A stretch of 64,000 bases of DNA. Source: Mesonia phycicola (lineage in GTDB: Bacteria > Bacteroidota > Bacteroidia > Flavobacteriales > Flavobacteriaceae). Position 1 is the first letter of the stretch, and each line of letters starts with the position of its first letter. The notes under the pieces are model-generated. The model saw nothing but the letters and a program-made list of their open reading frames with translations. It was not told where the DNA came from and did no database searches. Below are positions 9,507 to 17,700 of the stretch, piece by piece. The stretch lies in assembly GCF_900141885.1 (NCBI RefSeq), contig NZ_FQYY01000004.1:1277-65276 (forward strand), read 5' to 3'. Made by a program: the position numbers and the translations under genes.

Positions 9507-9540
9507 AGCCGGAAGAGAAGTCTTTCGGCTTTTGTTTTTT
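9507..9540 (+). terminator. Rho-independent terminator (kinase-Hpt-LytTR operon or small RNA)
   Basis: AGCCGGAAGA (9507-9516) pairs with TCTTTCGGCT (9521-9530), one G-T pair included, loop GAAG, followed by TTTGTTTTTT. It is the first T-tailed hairpin after the LytTR gene, about 135 bases downstream. Confidence 0.8.
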
Positions 9541-9674
9541 TTAAAAAGACCATAACTAACTTTTCTAGTGAATTTTTAATAATACATTTTTTTACTTATC
9601 TACAAATAAGTGCCATTCATCTAGACATAAGTACTTACTTATCTAATACGTAATATTTTACCAAATAAAACTTA

Positions 9675-9682
9675 TAAATTTG
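9675..9682 (+). promoter_or_regulatory. Candidate -7 promoter box TAAATTTG
   Basis: TAAATTTG is a perfect match to the Bacteroidetes sigma-A -7 consensus TAnnTTTG. It precedes the structured segment at 9687-9808 and is the only such box seen between the preceding terminator and the channel gene. The -33 element is not obvious. Confidence 0.5.
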
Positions 9683-9686
9683 ATCT

Positions 9687-9808
9687 TGTTAAAACTATTA
9701 TAGTATTATAATAGTAAATAACCATAATTAGTTAATGATTTGTTTGACAGTTAACTAAATTACCCCACGTTCCAAGCCGGTTTTTAAAAATATTAAACCG
9801 GCTTTTTC
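9687..9808 (+). ncRNA. Candidate small RNA or structured leader with TACCCCACGT
   Basis: Downstream of a TAAATTTG box come three hairpins. H1 pairs ACTATTATA (9694-9702) with TATAATAGT (9707-9715). H2 pairs TTAGTTAA (9728-9735) with TTAACTAA (9751-9758). A C-rich stretch containing TACCCCACGT (9761-9770) is predicted unpaired. The terminator H3 pairs AAGCCGGTTT (9774-9783) with AAACCGGCTT (9795-9804), then TTTC. The same decamer lies in the second RNA candidate at 19.89 kb. It is either a free small RNA or an attenuated 5' leader of the channel gene 70 bases downstream. It is a structural reading only; no family was recognised. Confidence 0.45.
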
Positions 9809-9877
9809 TTGTTAAAAAAATACTTATTTCTTTTCATACTCAATACTTCAAGGTATCTTCCTATTTTAATACGTAAG

Positions 9878-10738
9878 ATGACTAAAGAAGAAAGTAACCA
9901 AAAAAATATAGATTCTGAAATTCACAACTCCGCATCAGAGTCCAAACAAAATAATAGTACCAAAAAATCTCATGGAGAGATTTTGAAAGAGCAAATTTGC
10001 GAGGGACAAGAAACTTACAATAAAAAACCTAGTAGTATAATTTTAAGCTCTGTAACAGCAGGATTAGAAATTGGTTTTAGTTATTTACTTATTTGTAATT
10101 TATTTTATTTTTTGAGTGATAAATTTAGTGAAACCACTATTTTTAAAGCTATAGCTCTAGTATACCCTATTGGTTTTATTCTTGTAATACTAGGTCAATC
10201 TATATTGTTTACAGAACAAACTTCTCTATTAACACTACCTGTACTTAATAGAAAACGAAGTTTAAACAGTTTATTTAAAATATGGTCTTTGGTTATTTTT
10301 GGTAATTTAATAGGTGGATTTTTAATAGCACTTACATTAATTTGGATAGGACCCAACTTAAAATTATTTGATATAAAAACTATTGAAACAATTGCGCTTC
10401 ATGTAATTAAACCAGACTCGTTTACAATTTTAATTAGTGCTATTTTAGCAGGTTGGTTAATGGGGCTTTTGTCTTGGTTATTATCTTCTGCTACAGAAAC
10501 TATTAGTAGAATATTTATAATCTTTCTAATAACTGGCACTATGTCTTTTACAGGTTTGCACCATAGCATTATAGGTAATGTAGAAGTATTTTCAGGGATG
10601 ATTTCTTCTGAAAATATTGAGTTTTTAGATTATATTAGGTTTCAATCTTTAGCATTATTTGGTAATGCCATAGGAGGTGCGTTTTTTGTTGCTTTATTAA
10701 AATACAGAGCATTTATTTACAATGTAGATATAAATTAA
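9878..10738 (+). CDS. Formate/nitrite transporter (FNT) family channel
   Basis: About 286 residues with a soluble, charged N-terminus (about 1-60) and six hydrophobic segments, matching the pentameric FNT channel family (FocA/NirC). Family-like positions are TSLLTLPVLNRKRS after the second segment and GLHHSIIGNVEVFSGM, whose central His corresponds to the pore histidine region of FNT proteins. The long hydrophilic N-terminus and divergent filter are closer to the YfdC-like branch, whose substrate is not settled. The open frame extends to a TTG at 9809, but that codon lies in the T-run of the upstream terminator, so the ATG at 9878 (MTKEESNQK) is chosen. The stop overlaps the end of the convergent PAP2 gene by 4 bases. 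Confidence 0.82.
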   Translation: MTKEESNQKNIDSEIHNSASESKQNNSTKKSHGEILKEQICEGQETYNKKPSSIILSSVTAGLEIGFSYLLICNLFYFLSDKFSETTIFKAIALVYPIGFILVILGQSILFTEQTSLLTLPVLNRKRSLNSLFKIWSLVIFGNLIGGFLIALTLIWIGPNLKLFDIKTIETIALHVIKPDSFTILISAILAGWLMGLLSWLLSSATETISRIFIIFLITGTMSFTGLHHSIIGNVEVFSGMISSENIEFLDYIRFQSLALFGNAIGGAFFVALLKYRAFIYNVDIN

Positions 10739-11589
10739 AAAGTACCAATAACTCCTATTCTATTACCTCCAAATTGTAATTGCCAAGAAATTTTCTTTTC
10801 TCTTTCTATATAAGCAGGGTCACTACTCATTGCTTTATCTAAATATTTATCTATAGAATCTACCACCACTACGGTTAATGCTGTACTTAAAGCAATATCT
10901 GTTAACCAATGAGCTTCTGCCCATAATCTAGAAACGGGAGAAACCATACCACCAGCAATTAATGCACTTTTTACCCAAATATTATCAAATTGTTTAGATA
11001 ATGCATAAAAAGTAGTAAAAGATAAAATTGTGTGTCCTGAAGGGAAAGAATGATAACCTCCCTCTTTACTAAATGGCCTAAAGGTTGCTTTACTACCTGC
11101 ATTTGGTCTTGCTCTACCTGTGGCTGTTTTACTTATGGTTTGAATTAAACCTGCTGCACTTGCAGAAGAAATCATTAAAATTCCTGTTTTTCTTAATTTT
11201 TTATTTCTAGTAAATAATCCCGTAAGGTAAATAGCACTATTTACACCATAATTGTTTTGCGGACTACCAAAATACCAACCAAACTCTTTAACAACACCAG
11301 GTATTTTTTCTTCTTGATCTGCAAAATAATCATGGGCATCTTGATCTATTATATTTAAACCAGCAGTACCAATAGCTATTCCTGCAGCAATTGCCCAATC
11401 ATCTTGATCCCATTGAAAAGGACTTGTATAAACTTGCTTAAAACCTCCCCACATTAAACCTGCGTCGTTTTTTGCTAGTTCCCAAGTAGTTATTTTTTGA
11501 GGAGTTTTAACTTGCAGAGAATCAATCTGACCAAAAGATTGGTTTACTAGAAAAAAACTAACAACTAAAAGAAAATTAAACTTCTGCAT
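10735..11589 (-). CDS. PAP2 superfamily phosphatase (lipid phosphatase-like)
   Basis: About 284 residues with an N-terminal signal sequence (MQKFNFLLVVSFFLVNQSFG). The three PAP2 motifs are present: KTATGRARP (KX6RP), YHSFPSGHT (PSGH) and SRLWAEAHWLTD (SRX5HX3D). Such enzymes remove phosphate from phosphatidic acid, phosphatidylglycerophosphate or undecaprenyl diphosphate, or from lipid A; the substrate here is not shown. Hydrophobic segments around the motifs suggest a membrane-associated periplasmic enzyme. The frame begins with TTG at 11604; the ATG at 11589 fits the signal peptide better. It overlaps the convergent channel gene by 4 bases, so neither has its own terminator in between. Confidence 0.9.
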   Translation of the reverse strand: MQKFNFLLVVSFFLVNQSFGQIDSLQVKTPQKITTWELAKNDAGLMWGGFKQVYTSPFQWDQDDWAIAAGIAIGTAGLNIIDQDAHDYFADQEEKIPGVVKEFGWYFGSPQNNYGVNSAIYLTGLFTRNKKLRKTGILMISSASAAGLIQTISKTATGRARPNAGSKATFRPFSKEGGYHSFPSGHTILSFTTFYALSKQFDNIWVKSALIAGGMVSPVSRLWAEAHWLTDIALSTALTVVVVDSIDKYLDKAMSSDPAYIEREKKISWQLQFGGNRIGVIGTF

Positions 11590-11673
11590 ACTTTTTCTTA
11601 ACAAAAGAAATATTTATTTTTTAAAAACCCCTTAAATTTTACATAAATTATATCTTTATTGAATATAAAATAT

Positions 11674-11681
11674 TATTTTTG
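11674..11681 (+). promoter_or_regulatory. Candidate -7 promoter box TATTTTTG
   Basis: TATTTTTG fits TAnnTTTG and ends 18 bases before the ATG at 11700. It implies a very short leader. The -33 element is weak. Confidence 0.35.
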
Positions 11682-11699
11682 ACGAAAATATTTGACAAA

Positions 11700-12401
11700 A
11701 TGAAAAATTTTTTACTTTCAATCACATTCTTGTTTACTAGTTATTTAGCCATTGCACAGGTAGCAGTTGGTACAACTAATCCAGATGATGGTTCTGCTTT
11801 TCAAGTTGATAGTAGTGTTGGAGCTTTTGTTCCTCCTAGAATGACGCAAACACAAATGAACAATATACCTACTCCACTAGAAGGTGCTTTAGTATATAAT
11901 ACAACTAGAGATGCCTTTTATATGTTTAATGGTTCTGGGTGGATTATATTAGGTGAATCTAAGCTTCCTACTTTATTATTAAATAAATCTAGTACTGGAA
12001 CTTTTCTATTAAGAAGTAATGCATTTTTTCAGTTACCAATAGGTAACACAGATGTATCTTATATTGATAGTGATTATTTTACAGTAATTAGTGACGGTAA
12101 GATTCGTATTGAAGAAGATGGTATTTATAATATTACTGCTGGTATTTCTACTAGTAATTTACCTGCAGGAAGTAGAAAATATATTATTGCAGTTTATCAA
12201 AATAATACTCTTATTGGTTATGTAAATAGAGGTAATGTTAATTTACCTTCTCAAGATTTCTGGGGTACTTCAGGATCATTTTTATATGAATTTGCTGATG
12301 GTGATGAAATTGACTTACGATATGTTATTAACAGAACAGCTTCAACTAATGAAACTGCATCTGTAAGATTTATTAATTTAGGTTTTACTAAGATTAACTA
12401 A
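11700..12401 (+). CDS. Secreted protein with C1q/TNF-like C-terminal domain
   Basis: About 233 residues. It has a signal peptide ending at IAQ. The next segment (VAVGTTNPDDGSAFQVDSS then FVPPRMTQTQMNNI and GALVYNTTRDAFYMFNGSGW) is the standard opening of many flavobacterial surface proteins with tail-fibre-like heads. Residues 100-233 are beta-rich (TVISDGKIRIEEDGIYNITA, KYIIAVYQNNTLIGYV, FEFADGDEI-like) and resemble a C1q/TNF jelly roll; this fold is inferred. The ATG at 11700 follows the in-frame TTG at 11679 and starts the signal peptide (MKNFLLSITFLF). No T9SS sorting domain is visible. Its terminator appears to lie inside the 3' end of the convergent tamL gene. Confidence 0.7.
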   Translation: MKNFLLSITFLFTSYLAIAQVAVGTTNPDDGSAFQVDSSVGAFVPPRMTQTQMNNIPTPLEGALVYNTTRDAFYMFNGSGWIILGESKLPTLLLNKSSTGTFLLRSNAFFQLPIGNTDVSYIDSDYFTVISDGKIRIEEDGIYNITAGISTSNLPAGSRKYIIAVYQNNTLIGYVNRGNVNLPSQDFWGTSGSFLYEFADGDEIDLRYVINRTASTNETASVRFINLGFTKIN

Positions 12402-12410
12402 TATAGATAG

Positions 12411-14711
12411 CTAGAAAGGGTAACCTATAGCAAAATTTAATACCGGCGAATCATATTCAAAATTGAATGATTTAGCCGGTTTTTTTATGGGTGATGCCAA
12501 ATCTAGTCTTATTACAAACCCCTGAATATCTACTCTTACACCAAGCCCTACTCCTATTCCTAATTCATTTATAAAATTAGAAGAGAACTCCCCTCCTGGT
12601 AAATCTTCATTTTCTCTTAGCAACCAAACATTTCCCGCATCTGTAAAAAAGGCTCCGTTTACATACTGAAATAATGGGAATCTATACTCTAAATTAGCTT
12701 CAAGTCTAATATCTCCAGCTCTATCAAAATAAGCACTATAATCATCTGTATCTTCGGTTGGTTCATAGCTTCCGGGACCAACTCCTCTTATACTAAAAGC
12801 TCTAACACTATACGGACCTCCAGAAAAATATTGTTTTACGTAAGGTAAAGCTTCAGAGTTACCGTAAGAGTACCCTAATCCAGAAAAAATTCTTCCTACT
12901 AATTGTTGACCTTTATCGTTAAGCTTGTACTTATAGCTGAAATCTATATCACCTTTTATATATTGAGAGTAAACCAACCCTAAAAATTCATTTGTATTAC
13001 CATCACTACTTTTTTGGTCAAATAAACTTAAAGTGTTACCAGCGATATCAAAATTAAAATCAAATTTAAAAGCTCCTTTTCTATAAGTATCTACTAATTG
13101 ACTATAAGTAAAACTGTAAGTTAATCCAGCAATAAATTGTTGTTCAAAACTCTTTTCTAAAAATTCATTTTCATCTAAAATAGTTTGAAAAGCATCTGTA
13201 ATATTACCTAACTTTAAGTAATTAATATTAATTGGATTTAGTTGGTGAGTAATATATCTATTAGCTTTCCAGATATAACCAAATGATGTGTTGTAAGAAT
13301 TTAAACTATAATATTCACTTCTATTCAAATAATCTGCGCCTATACTAACTTTTGTTTGAGGTATGCTGTATTTAAATCTTTTATTTACATCTATGATAGG
13401 AAACAAAAGTCTAGGAAATGTTAGGGAAGCTTCTAAACCAAGGGTTAAACTACTTAAACCTGATTGATCTCCTGACGAGAATTGACGCTCATAACCTACG
13501 TTTCCACTAATATTTAATTGTTCTCCTCCTTTAAACCAGTTTCTATTAGTATATGTTAAACCTATACCTGGTCCCGTAAAATTATTAGACTTGGTAACAA
13601 ATTGTGTTTCTGCTCTTAACGATCTTTTGTTTAAAGGAGAAAGCTCTATAACAGCATCTAAATACCTAAATCCATCTTTGTGAATTAGGGTGTCATTTTC
13701 TTCATATCTAATATTTATAAATTTATAAGTCCCTATGGAAGATAATCTTCTACTTGTGTATTTTGAAAGTGTAGGGTTATAACGTTGCCCTGGTTTTAAT
13801 AATACGTAAGGAGAGAGTTTTTTGGGTTTAAAAAACGTGCCAGACTCAATAAAATCTAAACTATCTAAAGTAATTGTATCTTTTAATTGATTTTGTGTAA
13901 CTATAGACTCATTAGGGTAAATATCTACGTCGTTTAATTTATAGGGTACCTTAGATTTGCTTGGTACGTTATCTTTAAATCTTAAATATAAATCGAAACG
14001 TTTATCTTTATAAACATTGGTATCTGCTTCAAAAATTAAAAAGTCACTATTAAAATTATAATAACCTTCTTGTTTTAAATATGTATCTAATCTCTCTCTT
14101 TCAGATTTTAATGCAGCTAAATCAAAACGCATTCCTTTTTGAATGTTAGATTTTTTTAAAGCTGTTTTTAATTTTGAAACTATTTCTAAAGAATCTGCAA
14201 TAGACAAACTGTCTTCTTCTAACTTAAACGTTTGTAAAACATATGGCTTTTTTAATTCTATTGTATATTTTGCTTTTCCTGTTTTAGATACTGAATCTAA
14301 TATGCTCTCAGAAGAAATTTTGTTATAAAAAAAACCGTTATTTTCTAATCTGTTATTGATTAATTCATTTGTTTCTTCTAACTCTACAGACGAATAATAT
14401 ACAGGTTCTTCTCCTATTTTCTTGTTTAAAAATTTATTGATAAAACCTGGTTTTTCTCTCTGGGCTTTATAATAAAAGTACAAACCAGGGTACATTCCCA
14501 AAAACTTTGAATTGGGTTGAGGGTAAAGTACACTCTCTACTTCTTGTTTTACTTCATTATAAGAAATAGTATTTACGGTGTCTATATAATTTATAGTAGC
14601 ACCTCTGTATAAATATTCGTTTTCTGGTATGTATTTACGTACACTACAAGAGTATATAGTAATACTTACTAATAACAGAATTAATATTTTATATATTTTA
14701 GGCAAGTTCAT
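12411..14711 (-). CDS. tamL: Translocation and assembly module lipoprotein TamL (Omp85 family)
   Basis: The 766-residue protein has a lipoprotein signal with lipobox ending at Cys22 (ITIYSC). POTRA-like domains follow (about 25-330; for example YTIELKKPYVLQTFKLEE and LKQEGYYNFNSDFLIFEAD), then a C-terminal Omp85 beta-barrel (about 360-766). The barrel carries GGPYSVRAFSIRGVGPGSYE, which matches the conserved loop-6 VRGF-type region, and ends in an aromatic residue (YPF). In Bacteroidetes this lipidated TamA relative pairs with TamB to insert outer-membrane proteins. The ATG follows the tamB stop codon directly (TAA-ATG, no intervening base), so expression is translationally coupled. The 3' end also contains a terminator used by the opposite strand. 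Confidence 0.9.
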   Translation of the reverse strand: MNLPKIYKILILLLVSITIYSCSVRKYIPENEYLYRGATINYIDTVNTISYNEVKQEVESVLYPQPNSKFLGMYPGLYFYYKAQREKPGFINKFLNKKIGEEPVYYSSVELEETNELINNRLENNGFFYNKISSESILDSVSKTGKAKYTIELKKPYVLQTFKLEEDSLSIADSLEIVSKLKTALKKSNIQKGMRFDLAALKSERERLDTYLKQEGYYNFNSDFLIFEADTNVYKDKRFDLYLRFKDNVPSKSKVPYKLNDVDIYPNESIVTQNQLKDTITLDSLDFIESGTFFKPKKLSPYVLLKPGQRYNPTLSKYTSRRLSSIGTYKFINIRYEENDTLIHKDGFRYLDAVIELSPLNKRSLRAETQFVTKSNNFTGPGIGLTYTNRNWFKGGEQLNISGNVGYERQFSSGDQSGLSSLTLGLEASLTFPRLLFPIIDVNKRFKYSIPQTKVSIGADYLNRSEYYSLNSYNTSFGYIWKANRYITHQLNPININYLKLGNITDAFQTILDENEFLEKSFEQQFIAGLTYSFTYSQLVDTYRKGAFKFDFNFDIAGNTLSLFDQKSSDGNTNEFLGLVYSQYIKGDIDFSYKYKLNDKGQQLVGRIFSGLGYSYGNSEALPYVKQYFSGGPYSVRAFSIRGVGPGSYEPTEDTDDYSAYFDRAGDIRLEANLEYRFPLFQYVNGAFFTDAGNVWLLRENEDLPGGEFSSNFINELGIGVGLGVRVDIQGFVIRLDLASPIKKPAKSFNFEYDSPVLNFAIGYPF
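12442..12486 (+). terminator. Terminator embedded in the tamL coding end
   Basis: ACCGGC (12442-12447) pairs with GCCGGT (12475-12480) and AATCAT (12449-12454) with ATGATT (12467-12472), followed by TTTTTT. It begins 40 bases after the stop of the plus-strand gene ending at 12401 and lies wholly within the last codons of the minus-strand tamL gene. Confidence 0.7.
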
Positions 14712-17700
14712 TTAATTTTCTTCTTCTTCTTTAGCTTTATTGTTGGCTTTATTTTTCTTTCTATTTTCTTTTTTCTTCTCTCTTTCTTCTTGTTTAATTT
14801 CTAAAGCAGATTTGTTAAATAACTCTTTAAATTCATTAAACTCTCTAGTAAAAATAAGTGCTATTCCGTTTACAAAAACCTGTCCGTCAATAATATTTTC
14901 ATAAGAACTTTTTCTAAACCCTTTTAAACGCCACCTTCCATCTTCTGTAAGTAAATACTCTATACTTACATTACCAATTACTGGGTTTTCTTCTCCAGTA
15001 GCAGCTTCTCCTTGTAAGCCTATATCACTACCAGCTTTTACAATTAATCTATCATCAAATAAATTCTTTTGTGCGCTTACGCTTAAATCTGTTCTATCTT
15101 GAGGGGAGCTACCTTGATAGTCTGTATAACTATCTAATCCAAAATTTAATTGTATTCCTGTATTTCCTGTTAATTTATCTGAAAAAACATTTAACTGATC
15201 TGATAATGCTTGGTTTAAGTTATCTCTAGCTACGGTTTCTACCCCACCACTACTACCATCTGACCCAGATTCTGGATAAAATCTATTTAAAACTAGTAAT
15301 GAAAATACTTGTTTATTTAATTGATCTTCTTGTTCATTAATTTGATTTACAACCGTATACACTGTACCATTAATAGCACCCTGATCTTCTTCTGGCATAT
15401 CTAAACCAAAATTTAATTCTGGCTGAAGCAACTCTCCCCCTACATTTAAATAGACTAAAAATGAAAGTTGTTGTCTATATTGGTCTTGTGTAGTAGAACT
15501 TGAGCTACTAGTTTGAGAGGCCATTAAAGAAGATGCAGAGGTTTCTAGTGCATAAATTGCTTTCACATCTAAATCTGCATTCATAGGGTCTCCCGTCCAC
15601 GTAATTGTACTTCCGTTTGCTATATTAAACTTGCGTTTTACCAAACCATACAAATTCATCTCATAATGACCGTCGTTTATACGGTATCTTCCGCTTAAAG
15701 TGGTTCTTCCGCTTCTATCTATATTAAACAATAAATTAGCATCACCTATAAGCTTTAAATTGTCTCCCGTACGTTTATCTATAATTACATTAAAAGTTGC
15801 TCCATCTTCTACAGTTAATTTTGAGGTTAGCTCTACCCCTGCAAGAACTGCAGATATTTCATTTTCATCTGTTTTGGTGAGAATGTTATCTGGGTTCTCT
15901 TTGTTTACAAATACAACTACTCCATCTCTTTCATTTATACCTACTTGAGAAATTGGTAATACATACGTAACATCTGTATCTTTTTTAACTGTAAAATTAA
16001 GATCTAGTTTTGGGAAACTAAGCTTTCCTGCTAACTTGGCTCTTAAATCAAAAATTGCTTTTCCATAATACAAATCATTATCTTCTGCGGTGGAGTTTAG
16101 AGCCTGAAAATTATCTGCGTTTATTTTTAAATTAAATGTAGGGTCTATCAAACTTTCTGAAGTATTTATATCTCCTCTAATTATAAATTCGTTATTATTT
16201 TCATCTAAAACAGAGAATCTAGAGAAGTTAACACCATTATTATCTAGTTTTATTTTTTCATCAGAAATTGAAAACTTAGAGTTTAATTTAGTTACTAAAA
16301 AATTAGTGTTTTTAAAACCAAACTCTCCAGAATATTTAGGTTCTGTGGTGGTACCGCTAATATTTATTTGCGCAGTTAAATCTCCTTTAGTTTCTTCTAA
16401 TTCTCCTTCAAAAAATTGTTCTAATAAAGGCAAACCTAACTTAGAGATATTTAAATCAAAATCTAATTTTGCAGCAGTAGTTTGTGCTATATAATCTCCT
16501 TGCAAATCTAAATCTATTTGCTCGCCTAGTAATGCTAAATTTAAATCATAATTACCTGCCCCTTTAGAAGATGCGTCGATTGCTAAATCACCTAAAGCCA
16601 CATCTGTTACTTTAAAATCTTGAATATCTAAATCTGCAATTAACCCCAGATCTTCAAACGGATTAACAATAACAAAATCTCCTTTCATTAAGCCTGAAGA
16701 CAAATACTGGTCTTGATTAAAATAACCTAAAATTGTAGATAATTTAAAATCTTGAAAAGTAACTCCCATATGTGGTGCTTCTACTTCATAATTATTTTTA
16801 AAAGCAATTTTTTGATTGTTTCTACTGAATGAGAACTGATTAAAGTTAATGGTATTGTCTCCAAATTCTACAAAATTGGTACTTGAAACTTCCCATTTAT
16901 TTTTGTTTAATATTAAACGATTTGGATTAATAGAAAAATGAATTTTATTGTCTTTACCACTTATATTAGAAGATATATGGTACAGAACATCTTCTCCTTT
17001 CACTGAGTTAAAATCTAATTGTAAAGTGTCTTTAGTAATTTTACCCTCAAAAAAAGTTTTTTCTATTGCCAGTGGCTCTGCTTCTATACCCTGAAATCCT
17101 AAATTAAAATTTGCAGACTCTTTGGTAGAATTTAATTTAAACTCTAAACTATCTAACTTATTATCGTTATAATTTAGATAAGGAATGCTAAAATTTGCAG
17201 TTAATATTTTATCTGCTTCTTTAAAATCTACTAAAAGATGAATACTGTCCATTTCTTTAATTCCTTCAGCTAATACATCAGAAATAATGGGTCTATCTGT
17301 AATATTTATTTCAAAATAAATATTGACAGGTTTTTTAATAGAGTCTTGTGTTTTTGGGGTTTTAAAATAATGAGTTGCGTGACGCTCTAATGCCTCTAAA
17401 AAATCTGCCGGACTAGCATTAGAATATAATTTAGAATCTATAAAACCACCTTTAACGGTTACTGCCGTACTATCTTGGCCTATTTGAGAATGAATGTTTA
17501 TATTACCTATATAATAAGGGCTCTCCTCATACACAGCAACGGCTTCTTCTATTTTTGCATCTACGGTAAAATAATCTGGAGCACCTTGGTAAGTCCCATT
17601 TAATAGTAATTTGGCACGTATATCTCTATTACTTATGCCTAAAGCAAGTAAATCTATACCTTGTAAATCTACGTTAAAATCTACTTTAGGTTTTACAGAA

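Noticed and set aside
9809..9877. Upstream TTG start for the FNT channel
   Set aside because: The TTG lies in the T-run of the terminator that ends the RNA candidate; the ATG at 9878 gives a normal family N-terminus.
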